This document shows, one piece after another, positions 27,704 through 35,210 of a DNA stretch of 43,237 nucleotides. A program made the translations under genes and the position numbers. The notes beneath the pieces were generated by a model. That model had not been told where the DNA came from. It did not search any database and saw only the letters and a list, made by a program, of their open reading frames with translations. Each line of letters begins with the position of its first letter. The first letter of the stretch is position 1. The stretch is from an uncultured bacterium (lineage in GTDB: Bacteria > Desulfobacterota > GWC2-55-46): contig CAJPGC010000008.1 in NCBI GenBank assembly GCA_905339405.1, positions 1 to 43,237 on the forward strand, read 5' to 3'.

Positions 27704-27752
27704 GAGGGTTTCAGCAGACCGGTTGAGAGTTTAAGGACACAAGAGTATTTCA

Positions 27753-27780
27753 AAAAATTAGGTATTTTTTCCGAGGTCGA
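27753..27780. repeat. 28-bp dispersed repeat R4, copy 1
   Basis: This stretch, made of AAAAATTAGGTATTTTTT and CCGAGGTCGA, recurs at 43188-43215 with a single G-to-C change. It lies between folD and the metV-like gene, ending five bases past the folD stop. Confidence 0.7.
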
Positions 27781-27784
27781 CTTT

Positions 27785-28648
27785 TTACCTGGCCCGCGAG
27801 GCAGCTACAACGGTATTTTTAAGCAACATGGCGATCGTCATCGGGCCGACGCCCCCCGGCACCGGCGTTATGAAAGAGGCCCGCTCGGAAGCGCCTTCGA
27901 AATCGACGTCACCGACGAGCTTGCCTTCCATCGAGCGGTTCATTCCCACGTCAATTACGACCGCGCCCGGCTTGACCCACTCGCCCTTTATGAACTCGGC
28001 CCTGCCGATGGCGGCCACCAGTATATCTGCTTTTTTGACCCTCTCCACTAGGTCCGTGGTCTTGGAATGGCAGACCGTCACAGTCGCGTTCCTCTTGAGG
28101 AGCATCATTGCCATCGGCTTTCCGACGATGTTGCTCCTGCCGACGACAACGGCGTCCTTGCCCGAAAGGTCGACGCCCGTCGATTCGATGAGGCGCATGA
28201 CACCGTATGGCGTGCAGGGCTGGAGGACCGGGTTTCCTATCATCAGCCTGCCGACGTTGTACGGGTGGAAGCCGTCCACGTCCTTGAACGGGGATATCTC
28301 CTCGAGTATCTCCTCTTCGTTTATCTGCTTTGGAAGCGGTAGCTGGACGAGTATGCCGTGGACGTCCTTCGAGGCGTTGAGCTGCCTTATGAGGGCCAGA
28401 AGCTCTTCATGAGTGGTCGTATCCGGCAGCTTGTGCTGCACTGATTTTATGCCAACTTCCTCGCAGGCCTTTATCTTGTTCCTGACGTATACTATCGAGG
28501 CGGGGTTCTCGCCGACGAGCACGACCGTAAGGCCCGGTACTACCCCGGTCTTATCCTTCAATGCCTGTATCTCGCCCCTGAGTTCGGCCCTTACCTGGGC
28601 GGCTATTTCCTTGCCGTTTATTATCTTCGCGCTCTTCACGTTTTCCAT
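27785..28648 (-). CDS. folD: Methylenetetrahydrofolate dehydrogenase / cyclohydrolase FolD
   Basis: Bifunctional enzyme interconverting methylene-, methenyl- and formyl-THF. 287 residues, normal. Visible: SxxYVxxK ([10 protein letters not shown]) with the catalytic lysine, [30 protein letters not shown], the NAD(P) loop [14 protein letters not shown] and the C-terminal [15 protein letters not shown]. The ATG is preceded by GGAAAG. A good promoter lies just upstream. Downstream comes the metV-like gene of the same pathway. Confidence 0.97.
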   Translation of the reverse strand: MENVKSAKIINGKEIAAQVRAELRGEIQALKDKTGVVPGLTVVLVGENPASIVYVRNKIKACEEVGIKSVQHKLPDTTTHEELLALIRQLNASKDVHGILVQLPLPKQINEEEILEEISPFKDVDGFHPYNVGRLMIGNPVLQPCTPYGVMRLIESTGVDLSGKDAVVVGRSNIVGKPMAMMLLKRNATVTVCHSKTTDLVERVKKADILVAAIGRAEFIKGEWVKPGAVVIDVGMNRSMEGKLVGDVDFEGASERASFITPVPGGVGPMTIAMLLKNTVVAASRAR

Positions 28649-28673
28649 GTACTTTCCAGTGGTTTTTCACAAA

Positions 28674-28702
28674 AGTATACTTTAACAGGGTAGAATATGC
28701 AA
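28674..28702 (-). promoter_or_regulatory. Promoter of folD
   Basis: Minus strand TTGCAT (28697-28702), a 17-base spacer and TATACT (28674-28679). Transcription would start near 28667, about 20 bases before the folD ATG. Confidence 0.6.
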
Positions 28703-28762
28703 AAGATTATTGCTTGCCTAGGCCGCTTCAAGCCCCCGTGGCCCGCCTGGCCTTACTTTCCC

Positions 28763-28791
28763 TTGACTTAAAAGGGCCCCGGTGCTTAATT
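28763..28791 (+). promoter_or_regulatory. Promoter of the small helical protein and kef genes
   Basis: Plus strand TTGACT (28763-28768), a 17-base spacer and TTAATT (28786-28791), 59 bases before the ATG at 28850. Confidence 0.45.
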
Positions 28792-28849
28792 AGGAGGGTA
28801 AACTCCGGAGTAAAGTTTTTTCTGGATGGAACATGGAAAGGAGGGGATA

Positions 28850-29167
28850 ATGGGGTTTTGGGACCACGTAAACCAGGAGCTCAAGAGGGCCGTCGAAGAG
28901 GGCTGGACCGCCGTAAAGGAGAGCGCCAAAATAGGCAAGCTCCGCCTTAACATCCACAACCTCCACAAGGACGCCGAAAGACACTTCAAGGACATCGGCG
29001 GCATCGTATATGAGCTTTCAATCGACCCCTCGGAGAACCCGCTCCACAAGCCAGAAGTCCAGAGGCACATCGGGGAGATAAAAAGGATAGAGACGCAGGC
29101 TGAGGCCCTGGAAAAGGAAATAGCCAAGCTCAAGCACAAAGAGGCCTCGAAAGAGACCGCAGATTAA
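28850..29167 (+). CDS. Small helical protein of unknown function
   Basis: Unrecognised protein of 105 residues. I start at the ATG at 28850 because AAGGAGG lies five bases before it; an ATG 24 bases upstream has no such site. It is charged and largely helical with an amphipathic N-terminus (FWDHVNQELKRAVEEGW), a middle GGIVYEL segment and a C-terminal coiled coil (IKRIETQAEALEKEIAKL). There is no membrane segment or cysteine. It precedes the antiporter by 87 bp on the same strand, perhaps in one transcript. Confidence 0.8.
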   Translation: MGFWDHVNQELKRAVEEGWTAVKESAKIGKLRLNIHNLHKDAERHFKDIGGIVYELSIDPSENPLHKPEVQRHIGEIKRIETQAEALEKEIAKLKHKEASKETAD

Positions 29168-29254
29168 GCTCCGCTTGCCACGGCCATCAAGCTCTTCATT
29201 TTACCCTTACAAGGAAAACCAGCTGTACGGCCTTGAGGCCTGTCCGGCGTTCCT

Positions 29255-31246
29255 ATGGAAAACATACCGCTCCTCCGAGACATAGTCATACTCATGGCCG
29301 TGTCCGTGCCCATCAGCATGCTGCTGACGCGCCTCGGCCTGCCCATCATCATCGGCTTTCTCCTCACCGGCGTCATAATCGGGCCATACGGCACCGGGCT
29401 CGTAACCGAGCTCCACAGGGTCGAAACGCTCGCGCAAATCGGCGTCGTTCTCCTTCTTTTCACCATCGGCCTGGAATTCTCCGTCTCAAGGCTCCTCAAC
29501 ATCAGGAAAGAAGGCATCCTGGGCGGCGGTTTCCAGGTCGGCCTGACCGTCCTCGTCGTACTCGGCATCTCGCTTCTCATGCACCAATCTTTTTCCGTGG
29601 CCATGCTCCTGGGCTTCGTCATATCCCTGTCATCGACCGCGATAGTCTTGAAGCTACTCGTGGACAGGGGGGAGGTCAACTCCCCCCACGGGAACCTCTC
29701 CGTCGGAGTACTCATCTTCCAGGACCTCGCGGTCGTCCTGATGGTCATGGTCATACAGTCTATCGGCGTAAACGGCGGCTCCTCTGCCCTGGATATAACG
29801 AAAAAACTCGCCCTCTCCTTCGCGGCCTTCGCCGTTATAGTCGTCGCGGTCGTCTGGCTCATCCCCAGGATATTCGACCAGGTCGTCAAGCTGAGGAACC
29901 GTGAGGTGTTCATCCTCACCATAGTGCTCGTCTGCCTGGGCACAGCATGGGTCACTTCCCTTTTCGGCCTCTCTCTGGCATTAGGGGCGTTCATAGCCGG
30001 GCTCGCGATATCCGAATCAGAGTACTCCAACCAGATAGTGGCCGAGGTCATACCCTTCAGGGACACCTTCTCGAGCCTGTTCTTCATGTCAATAGGCATG
30101 CTCCTGGATATAAGCTTTTTCATGGGCGAGATACCGAAGATAGCCCTGCTGGTGGCCGCCATAGTCGCCCTGAAGGCGCTCATCCTCGTCGGCGTGGGGC
30201 AGATATTGAAATACCCCCTGAGGCTCTCCCTCATAGTCGGGTTCAACCTCGCCCAGATAGGCGAGTTCTCGTTCATACTCATCAAGATGGGCGAGGACTA
30301 TCACCTTTTCAGCCAGGGGCTCTACCAGTCGCTCCTGGCCGCTTCGATAATAAGCATGGCCCTGACGCCCTTCATCTACCAGAGGTCTTCGAGGCTCGCC
30401 TATGACGTCGGCAAGCTCCTCGGCAGGGGCGGCTTGAGCGGCGGGCACAGGAAGACACAGCTTTCGAACCATGTCATAATCATCGGCTACGGGTTGAACG
30501 GCCGCAACCTCGCCAGGGTCTTGAAGGAGACCGGAATCCCCCACCTCATAACGGACACCAACATGGAAAGAGTAAAGGCGGCCAAAGCCGACGGCCACAG
30601 CGCGTTTTTCGGAGACGCGAGCCACCCGGAGGTCTTCAAGAGCATGGGCGTGGAAAAGGCGAAGATGGTCGTAACGGCCATCTCCGACCCCATCAGCACG
30701 AGAGTAATAGTCAAGAGCGCGAGGGAACTGAACTCCGCGCTGTCGATACTCGTGAGGACCCGCTACATAAGGGAGGTCGAAGAGCTCTACAGGCTCGGGG
30801 CCAACCAGGTCATACCCGAAGAGTTCGAGACGTCCGTCGAGATATTCGCGCGGGTGCTGCGCGATTACAGGGTGCCCTCGAACATCATCCAGAACCAGAT
30901 AGACCTCATAAGGCAGGAAGGCTACGCCATGCTTAGGAACCCGTCGATGATGGGAGACAAGCTCGCCAGGCTCTCCAGCATACTCGAAAAGACCGTCATG
31001 GACACTTACTACGTAGAGAGCGACTGCGCGGTGGCCGGAAAGACCATCAAGGAGCTGGACCTGAGGAAGCACTCCGGCGCGACGATAATAGCCATAGCGC
31101 GGGGCGGGCACGCGAAGACCAACCCGGAGCCCGACTACAGGATAGAGGCGGCGGACATACTCGTGCTCCTCGGCAGCCACGCCCAGCTGAACGAGGCCTT
31201 TAAGCGGCTGAAAGAGAGCTGCCCGGCAAGCGGTGCGCACGAGTAA
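29255..31246 (+). CDS. Kef-type monovalent cation:proton antiporter with RCK domains
   Basis: CPA2-family antiporter, 663 residues. About twelve membrane helices fill residues 1-390, including FTIGLEFS and the FIAGLAIS/SEYSNQ region. A cytoplasmic RCK_N (TrkA-N) domain starts near 405 with the nucleotide-binding loop VIIIGYGLNGRNLA and FFGDASHPEVF. An RCK_C (TrkA-C) domain fills about 570-655. Such proteins move potassium or sodium against protons under nucleotide or redox control; the ion here cannot be told. Isoleucine codons are mostly ATA or ATC. Start ATG has no strong ribosome-binding site. Confidence 0.92.
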   Translation: MENIPLLRDIVILMAVSVPISMLLTRLGLPIIIGFLLTGVIIGPYGTGLVTELHRVETLAQIGVVLLLFTIGLEFSVSRLLNIRKEGILGGGFQVGLTVLVVLGISLLMHQSFSVAMLLGFVISLSSTAIVLKLLVDRGEVNSPHGNLSVGVLIFQDLAVVLMVMVIQSIGVNGGSSALDITKKLALSFAAFAVIVVAVVWLIPRIFDQVVKLRNREVFILTIVLVCLGTAWVTSLFGLSLALGAFIAGLAISESEYSNQIVAEVIPFRDTFSSLFFMSIGMLLDISFFMGEIPKIALLVAAIVALKALILVGVGQILKYPLRLSLIVGFNLAQIGEFSFILIKMGEDYHLFSQGLYQSLLAASIISMALTPFIYQRSSRLAYDVGKLLGRGGLSGGHRKTQLSNHVIIIGYGLNGRNLARVLKETGIPHLITDTNMERVKAAKADGHSAFFGDASHPEVFKSMGVEKAKMVVTAISDPISTRVIVKSARELNSALSILVRTRYIREVEELYRLGANQVIPEEFETSVEIFARVLRDYRVPSNIIQNQIDLIRQEGYAMLRNPSMMGDKLARLSSILEKTVMDTYYVESDCAVAGKTIKELDLRKHSGATIIAIARGGHAKTNPEPDYRIEAADILVLLGSHAQLNEAFKRLKESCPASGAHE

Positions 31247-31272
31247 ATGTTGCTGCGAAACAATCCCTTTTT

Positions 31273-31357
31273 CATCCCCCTTTTCTAAAGGGGGACTGAG
31301 GGGGATTATCAGGCCACTGCTTTAATCTCCCCCGGCCCCTCTTTAGCAAAGAGGGGC
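31273..31357. repeat. Composite inverted repeat R2, copy 1
   Basis: Two palindromic units face each other: CCCCCTTTTCTAAAGGGGG followed by a G-rich tail and ATTA, a spacer of about 13 bases, then TTAAT with a C-rich tail and CCCCTCTTTAGCAAAGAGGGG. The halves are reverse complements of one another apart from small changes. A second copy in opposite orientation lies at 43025-43107. Likely a REP/BIME-like or MITE-like dispersed element. Confidence 0.7.
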
Positions 31358-31363
31358 GAGAGA

Positions 31364-31400
31364 AATAAAAAAAGCCCCCTCCATCTCTGGAGAGGGCTTT
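31364..31400 (-). terminator. Terminator of the zinc-ribbon gene
   Basis: A 12-base stem with one mismatch (31389-31400 with 31371-31382, loop of six) is followed on the minus strand by seven T residues. It lies 20 bp past the zinc-ribbon stop. It may also work on the plus strand behind the antiporter. Confidence 0.75.
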
Positions 31401-31419
31401 CTGTTTTCTGGAGCCTGTT

Positions 31420-31710
31420 TTACCTGTCGCCCGGGAGCTTGTAGCCCTTGCCGGCGAACTGGATATTCGCGGGGTCGTCGCACCTCGGCGGGGAGACGGC
31501 GTGGACTCCTCCGCACTTGGGGCACTTGCCCACGAAGGTCTTGAGGAGGAAAGGCTCTCCGCAACCCTGGCACTTGGCATTCAGGCCGCCGTCCGGGATG
31601 GGGGCGTTCCTCACCGCGCCGTCGTGCGCGTTATAAACAAACTCTACCAACTCGAGACCTTCTGAAAACGGGCCGCCACCGGCGGGCCCGCAGCTTCCGC
31701 AGCTACCCAT
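31420..31710 (-). CDS. Zinc-ribbon protein of unknown function
   Basis: 96-residue protein starting at the ATG 31708-31710, which follows a perfect AGGAGG at five bases; a start 30 bases upstream is in AT-rich leader sequence. The N-terminus is MGSCGSCG, then a possible zinc ribbon CQGCGEPF...GKCPKCG (two CxxC pairs) and a late cysteine. The order glycine-cysteine-rich head, VYNAHDGAVRNA segment, ribbon suggests a metal-binding protein. No function can be assigned. Confidence 0.8.
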   Translation of the reverse strand: MGSCGSCGPAGGGPFSEGLELVEFVYNAHDGAVRNAPIPDGGLNAKCQGCGEPFLLKTFVGKCPKCGGVHAVSPPRCDDPANIQFAGKGYKLPGDR

Positions 31711-31834
31711 GATACCTCCTGAAAAATTAAAATATAACAAAATTCAACTTCATGATACTAAAAAAATCGCTTTTGTTCAATATTTATCGAACCATATGGC
31801 ACAAAAAACCAAAAGCAAGAAACACCGATTTTCC

Positions 31835-31864
31835 TTGCCAGCACCCCGGTTCATTTTGTATATT
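31835..31864 (+). promoter_or_regulatory. Candidate promoter of the restriction island
   Basis: TTGCCA (31835-31840), an 18-base spacer and TATATT (31859-31864), 34 bases before the first gene of the island. Lies in AT-rich sequence, so chance matches are likely. Confidence 0.4.
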
Positions 31865-31898
31865 TTAGACTAAACATTCTCTGGGCGGGGAAGCCAAA

Positions 31899-32354
31899 GT
31901 GCGCGCTCTAATAGAGCAGATTAATGAGAAAAAATGGTGGCACTCGCCGCCCGAAGACCCCAATGCCTATAGAAAAAGAGGCATTTTCCTTTCTTCATCC
32001 TATCGGGAATGCGAGTTTTACGGCCGTCCATTGGATGAACCTGTTTGGGTGCATCTGTCAAATCCTCTGATCGATACCGAAGAAAATATAATCAAAATTA
32101 TTTTCGGCGCGGCCTCGCTCCAAATGGAGGTTTACAAAACTTTATTGAGTAATGCTGCTGAAATTTGTTTGGAGAAGAGATTCAATTTAGATAGAGAATT
32201 GTTCAAGGCTGCCAAAAAATCGGGCTATGATGCGATTGCTCTCGTAAGCGAAATTGGAATTAGAAAGATAAAAGAACAAAGCAGACTCCCGAGAAGTGTT
32301 GAGCTAAACATTTTCGATATAAAGAAATCAAGTTTGAGGGACAGAAATGCCTGA
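31899..32354 (+). CDS. Predicted ADP-ribosyltransferase-fold protein of the restriction island
   Basis: 151-residue protein with no close relative I can name. Its pattern fits the phage/PolyVal-type ADP-ribosyltransferase fold: WWHSPPE at the first strand (H15), GIFLSSSYRECEFYG (Y35, Y41) where these proteins have a FT-x-A-x-YG segment, VWVHLSNPL matching the V-x-L-x-NPL strand, GYDAIAL matching GYDG-x-I, and a final VELNIFDIKKS like E-x-VVFDP-x-QIKS (E135). H15, one of the tyrosines and E135 would be the catalytic triad. It starts with GTG at 31899 without a strong ribosome-binding site. It overlaps the methyltransferase gene by eight bases. Composition is AT-rich. Toxin or DNA/protein modifier roles are inference. 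Confidence 0.65.
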   Translation: MRALIEQINEKKWWHSPPEDPNAYRKRGIFLSSSYRECEFYGRPLDEPVWVHLSNPLIDTEENIIKIIFGAASLQMEVYKTLLSNAAEICLEKRFNLDRELFKAAKKSGYDAIALVSEIGIRKIKEQSRLPRSVELNIFDIKKSSLRDRNA

Positions 32355-33324
32355 TTGCAGGTTGGCTAAAAAAACCAAAAAAAAGAAAAAAGAAGTTTTG
32401 TATGTAGACCCAGAAAGCAATAGAGAGCTTTTCAATTTCGAAGAGACTGCCGAGTACGGAGAAAGACCTTATTCTGTTTTTTTCAATAATCCCGAACATT
32501 CTGTAAAGCTCCTCAAAGGAAACTGCATTGAGGTTTTAAACAGGGCGAGAGAGAACAGCGTTGACATGATTTTCGCTGATCCTCCGTATTTCCTTTCAAA
32601 CGGCGGTATTACCTGTCACGCAGGCAAAATGGTCTCTGTCAATAAAGGCAAGTGGGATGTCTCGAAAGGTGTTAAGGAAAACCATGAATTCAATCTTGAA
32701 TGGCTAAAAGCGTGTCAGCGCGTTCTAAAACCGAATGGAACTATATGGGTTTCAGGTACAACCCATATAATTTACTCCATTGGATTTGCCATGCAGGAAC
32801 TTGGCTTCAAAATACTGAATGATATTATCTGGTATAAAAGGAACGCAGCACCAAACCTTTCCTGCCGTTATTTTACCCACTCTACTGAAATTGTGCTCTG
32901 GGCAGCCAAAGATAAAAAGAGCAAACATTATTTCAACTACCCTCTTATGAAGGCCTTTAACAAAGGCAAACAGATGAGGAATCTCTGGCAACTTACCGAA
33001 AATGAAGAAGCACAGACAGTAGATAATGTCTGGACTATTTCATCACCGCCGCCAATTGAAAAACGGTTCGGCAAGCACCCTACGCAAAAACCACTTGAGC
33101 TTTTAAAGCGTATCGTTCTTGCCTCTACCAAGGAAAATGACCTTGTCCTTGATCCTTTTTGTGGCAGCTCGACTACTGGCATCACTTCTCTATTGCTGAA
33201 CAGGAAGTATGTAGGAATAGATTTGGAAGAAAGCTATCTTGAGCTTTCAAAAAAGAGAATTGGAGAAGCTCTGTCCAAGCCTCGTCTTTTTGATATTTCT
33301 AAAAACCTAAAAATGGTCGATTGA
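32347..33324 (+). CDS. Beta-class DNA adenine methyltransferase
   Basis: Site-specific DNA methyltransferase, 325 residues. Catalytic motif IV DPPY (78-81) precedes the target-recognition region, followed by HPTQKP (244-249) and the AdoMet motif DPFCGSSTTG (269-278); this order defines the beta class, and DPPY predicts N6-adenine methylation. The N-terminus has a lysine-rich stretch (9-15). The recognition sequence cannot be read from the protein; beta-class enzymes include GATC and GANTC methyltransferases. ATT isoleucine codons are common, unlike host genes. It overlaps the ART-fold gene by eight bases and is four bases from the endonuclease gene. Confidence 0.93.
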   Translation: MPDCRLAKKTKKKKKEVLYVDPESNRELFNFEETAEYGERPYSVFFNNPEHSVKLLKGNCIEVLNRARENSVDMIFADPPYFLSNGGITCHAGKMVSVNKGKWDVSKGVKENHEFNLEWLKACQRVLKPNGTIWVSGTTHIIYSIGFAMQELGFKILNDIIWYKRNAAPNLSCRYFTHSTEIVLWAAKDKKSKHYFNYPLMKAFNKGKQMRNLWQLTENEEAQTVDNVWTISSPPPIEKRFGKHPTQKPLELLKRIVLASTKENDLVLDPFCGSSTTGITSLLLNRKYVGIDLEESYLELSKKRIGEALSKPRLFDISKNLKMVD

Positions 33325-33328
33325 GCCA

Positions 33329-33943
33329 ATGGAACGGACAGAAGCTTTAAAAAAAATAGCTTTACTCATAGGAAAAGATTTAAGGAAATTAGCACATGAA
33401 CATAAAATAACCGTTTTCAGGGAGGGAAAAACAAATAAGGGTTGGGCGGGACACACTATTGAAAGATACTTGGGACTTCCCTTAAACTCCTCTCAATCTC
33501 CAAATTTTGGCTCTTGGGAATTAAAAACAATTTCTTTGAAGCACCTTAAAAACAAGGATCTATCTATTAAAGAAACAATGGCTATTACAATGATCGATCC
33601 TTATAATGTCGAAAGAACTAAATTCGAGGATAGTCATTTACTTACAAAATTGAAAAAAATCGTTATAGCTGCACGAATTTGGGAAGGAAAAGACGAAAAA
33701 AGCTCAATGCTACATTCAGTAAGAACTTTCGATTTGGATAATCCCGAAATTTACGAGCAAATAAAAGCTGATTATGACCTTGTAAGAGAAGCTATCATCA
33801 AAAAGGGATTTTCCTCCTTAACAGGCAGGATGGGCGTTTTTATACAGCCAAGAACAAAAGGTCCCGGTCATGGAAGCACTTCAAGAGCCTTTTACGCAAG
33901 AACATCTTTCTTAAAGAAAATTTTCCATATCCAACAACTTTGA
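33329..33943 (+). CDS. MutH/Sau3AI/MvaI-type restriction endonuclease
   Basis: 204-residue nuclease beside a methyltransferase, hence the likely restriction partner. NKGWAGHTIERYLG (36-49) resembles the MutH segment KGW-x-G-x-LLE-x-LG; NFGSWELKTI (59-68) gives the core E64-x-K66; RAFYARTSFLKKI near the C-terminus matches RGFYLR-x-SF of MutH and Sau3AI. The spacing before E-x-K is that of MvaI (D-x4-E-x-K), but the acidic residue is replaced by N59. That may weaken activity or the true aspartate may be elsewhere. E45 could serve as the helix glutamate. No ribosome-binding site is evident; translation is probably coupled to the methyltransferase. Confidence 0.8.
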   Translation: MERTEALKKIALLIGKDLRKLAHEHKITVFREGKTNKGWAGHTIERYLGLPLNSSQSPNFGSWELKTISLKHLKNKDLSIKETMAITMIDPYNVERTKFEDSHLLTKLKKIVIAARIWEGKDEKSSMLHSVRTFDLDNPEIYEQIKADYDLVREAIIKKGFSSLTGRMGVFIQPRTKGPGHGSTSRAFYARTSFLKKIFHIQQL

Positions 33944-34021
33944 TTTATTTTTTCGCTCCTCTACGACTCTCTTAAAAGCGCCTTCGTCTAACAAGGCAAT
34001 GTCTTTTTTTAAACTCCCTTT

Positions 34022-35176
34022 TTAAACCTTCTCATACGGGTCGAAGAGCTTCTTATATTCGTCGAGGGCGAACCTGTCGGTCATGCCCGCGATGTAATCG
34101 CAGATGGTGCGCTCCGCGCCGTACTTCTCCATCGAGAGCACCGTCTTGGGCGGCAGCAGCTTGGGTTCCCTTGCGTAGACGGAAAAAAGGTTCCTCAATA
34201 TCCTTCTTGCCTTGTCGGCCATCCTCACTACCCTGTGGTGGCTATAGAGGTTCTCCTTCAAAAAACCCTTGAGCGCCCTGTTCTTTAATTCCATCTCAGG
34301 GCTGAACCGGGCGATGTTGCCCTTCCTGGCCCTCACAGCCGGAAGGCTCTTTATGCCTTCGCTGTCTATGGTCGATAAAATCGTGTTCACCAGGTCCGTG
34401 ACCTGCGAGTTTATGATGCGGATTATGGTCTGGGATTTCAATACCCGGAAGTCTTCGCCCGGGAACTTCCCTTTTACTTCCTCGAAATGCCCCTTCCACA
34501 ATTCTACTTCGTCCATCTGTCCGGGCTCGAGCATCTCTGAGGAAAGCCCGTCGTCTATGTCGTGGTTGTTGTAGGCTATCTCGTCGGCGATGTCCACTAT
34601 CTGGGCCTCGAGACAAGAGGAGAGGCCCTTTTCATACTCCTGGTTCATGCCCGGCCTGTCGTGCTCGGAAGAGTGCTTAATTATCCCCTCCCTCACCTCG
34701 AAGGTAAGGTTCAAGCCGTTGAAGCCGGGGTACTTCCTCTCGAGCTCCTCCACTATGCGAAGGCTCTGGGAGTTGTGCTCGAACCCGCCGAAGCCGTCCA
34801 TCAGGTGGTTCAACGCGTCCTCACCGGTATGCCCGAAAGGCGGGTGCCCGAGGTCGTGCGCAAGGGCTATGGCCTCGGCGAGGTCTTCGTTAAGGCCGAG
34901 GGCCCTGGCTATGGTCCTGGAAATCTGGGCGACCTCTATCGTGTGGGTGAGCCTCGTCCTGTAATGGTCCCCCTCGTGGTAGACGAAGACCTGCGTTTTG
35001 TATTCGAGCCTGCGGAAGGCGTGGGAGTGTATTATCCTGTCCCTGTCCCTCTGGAAAGGCGTGCGGAAAGGGTGCTCGGGCTCCTTATGCCTTCTTCCCT
35101 TTGTCTCCGAGCTTTTCGCGGCAAAAGGCGCGAGCCGCTGGGCTTCCAGTTCAGAGAAGCTTGTAACATTAGTCAT
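34022..35176 (-). CDS. dgt: dGTP triphosphohydrolase-like HD protein (Dgt)
   Basis: Hydrolyses dNTPs to nucleoside and triphosphate; HD-domain metalloenzyme. I start at the ATG 35174-35176 (MTNVTSFSELE), giving 384 residues; an open frame continues 66 codons upstream but through the divergent slp gene. Motifs: FRTPFQRDRDRI, HAFRRLEYKTQVF, RLTHTIEVAQ, AHDLGHPPFGHTGE (the HD pair) and FEHN. The RKGN...RFSPEMELKN part and C-terminal region fit the shorter Dgt-like proteins. It is next to the restriction island, but its host-like composition says it is native. Confidence 0.92.
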   Translation of the reverse strand: MTNVTSFSELEAQRLAPFAAKSSETKGRRHKEPEHPFRTPFQRDRDRIIHSHAFRRLEYKTQVFVYHEGDHYRTRLTHTIEVAQISRTIARALGLNEDLAEAIALAHDLGHPPFGHTGEDALNHLMDGFGGFEHNSQSLRIVEELERKYPGFNGLNLTFEVREGIIKHSSEHDRPGMNQEYEKGLSSCLEAQIVDIADEIAYNNHDIDDGLSSEMLEPGQMDEVELWKGHFEEVKGKFPGEDFRVLKSQTIIRIINSQVTDLVNTILSTIDSEGIKSLPAVRARKGNIARFSPEMELKNRALKGFLKENLYSHHRVVRMADKARRILRNLFSVYAREPKLLPPKTVLSMEKYGAERTICDYIAGMTDRFALDEYKKLFDPYEKV

Positions 35177-35204
35177 TTGACAATTCCCCGGAAAGTAATA
35201 AAAT
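35177..35204 (+). promoter_or_regulatory. Promoter of slp
   Basis: TTGACA (35177-35182), a 16-base spacer and TAAAAT (35199-35204). Transcription would start about six or seven bases later, on or beside the A of the slp start codon at 35211. Confidence 0.6.
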
Positions 35205-35210
35205 CTGGAT

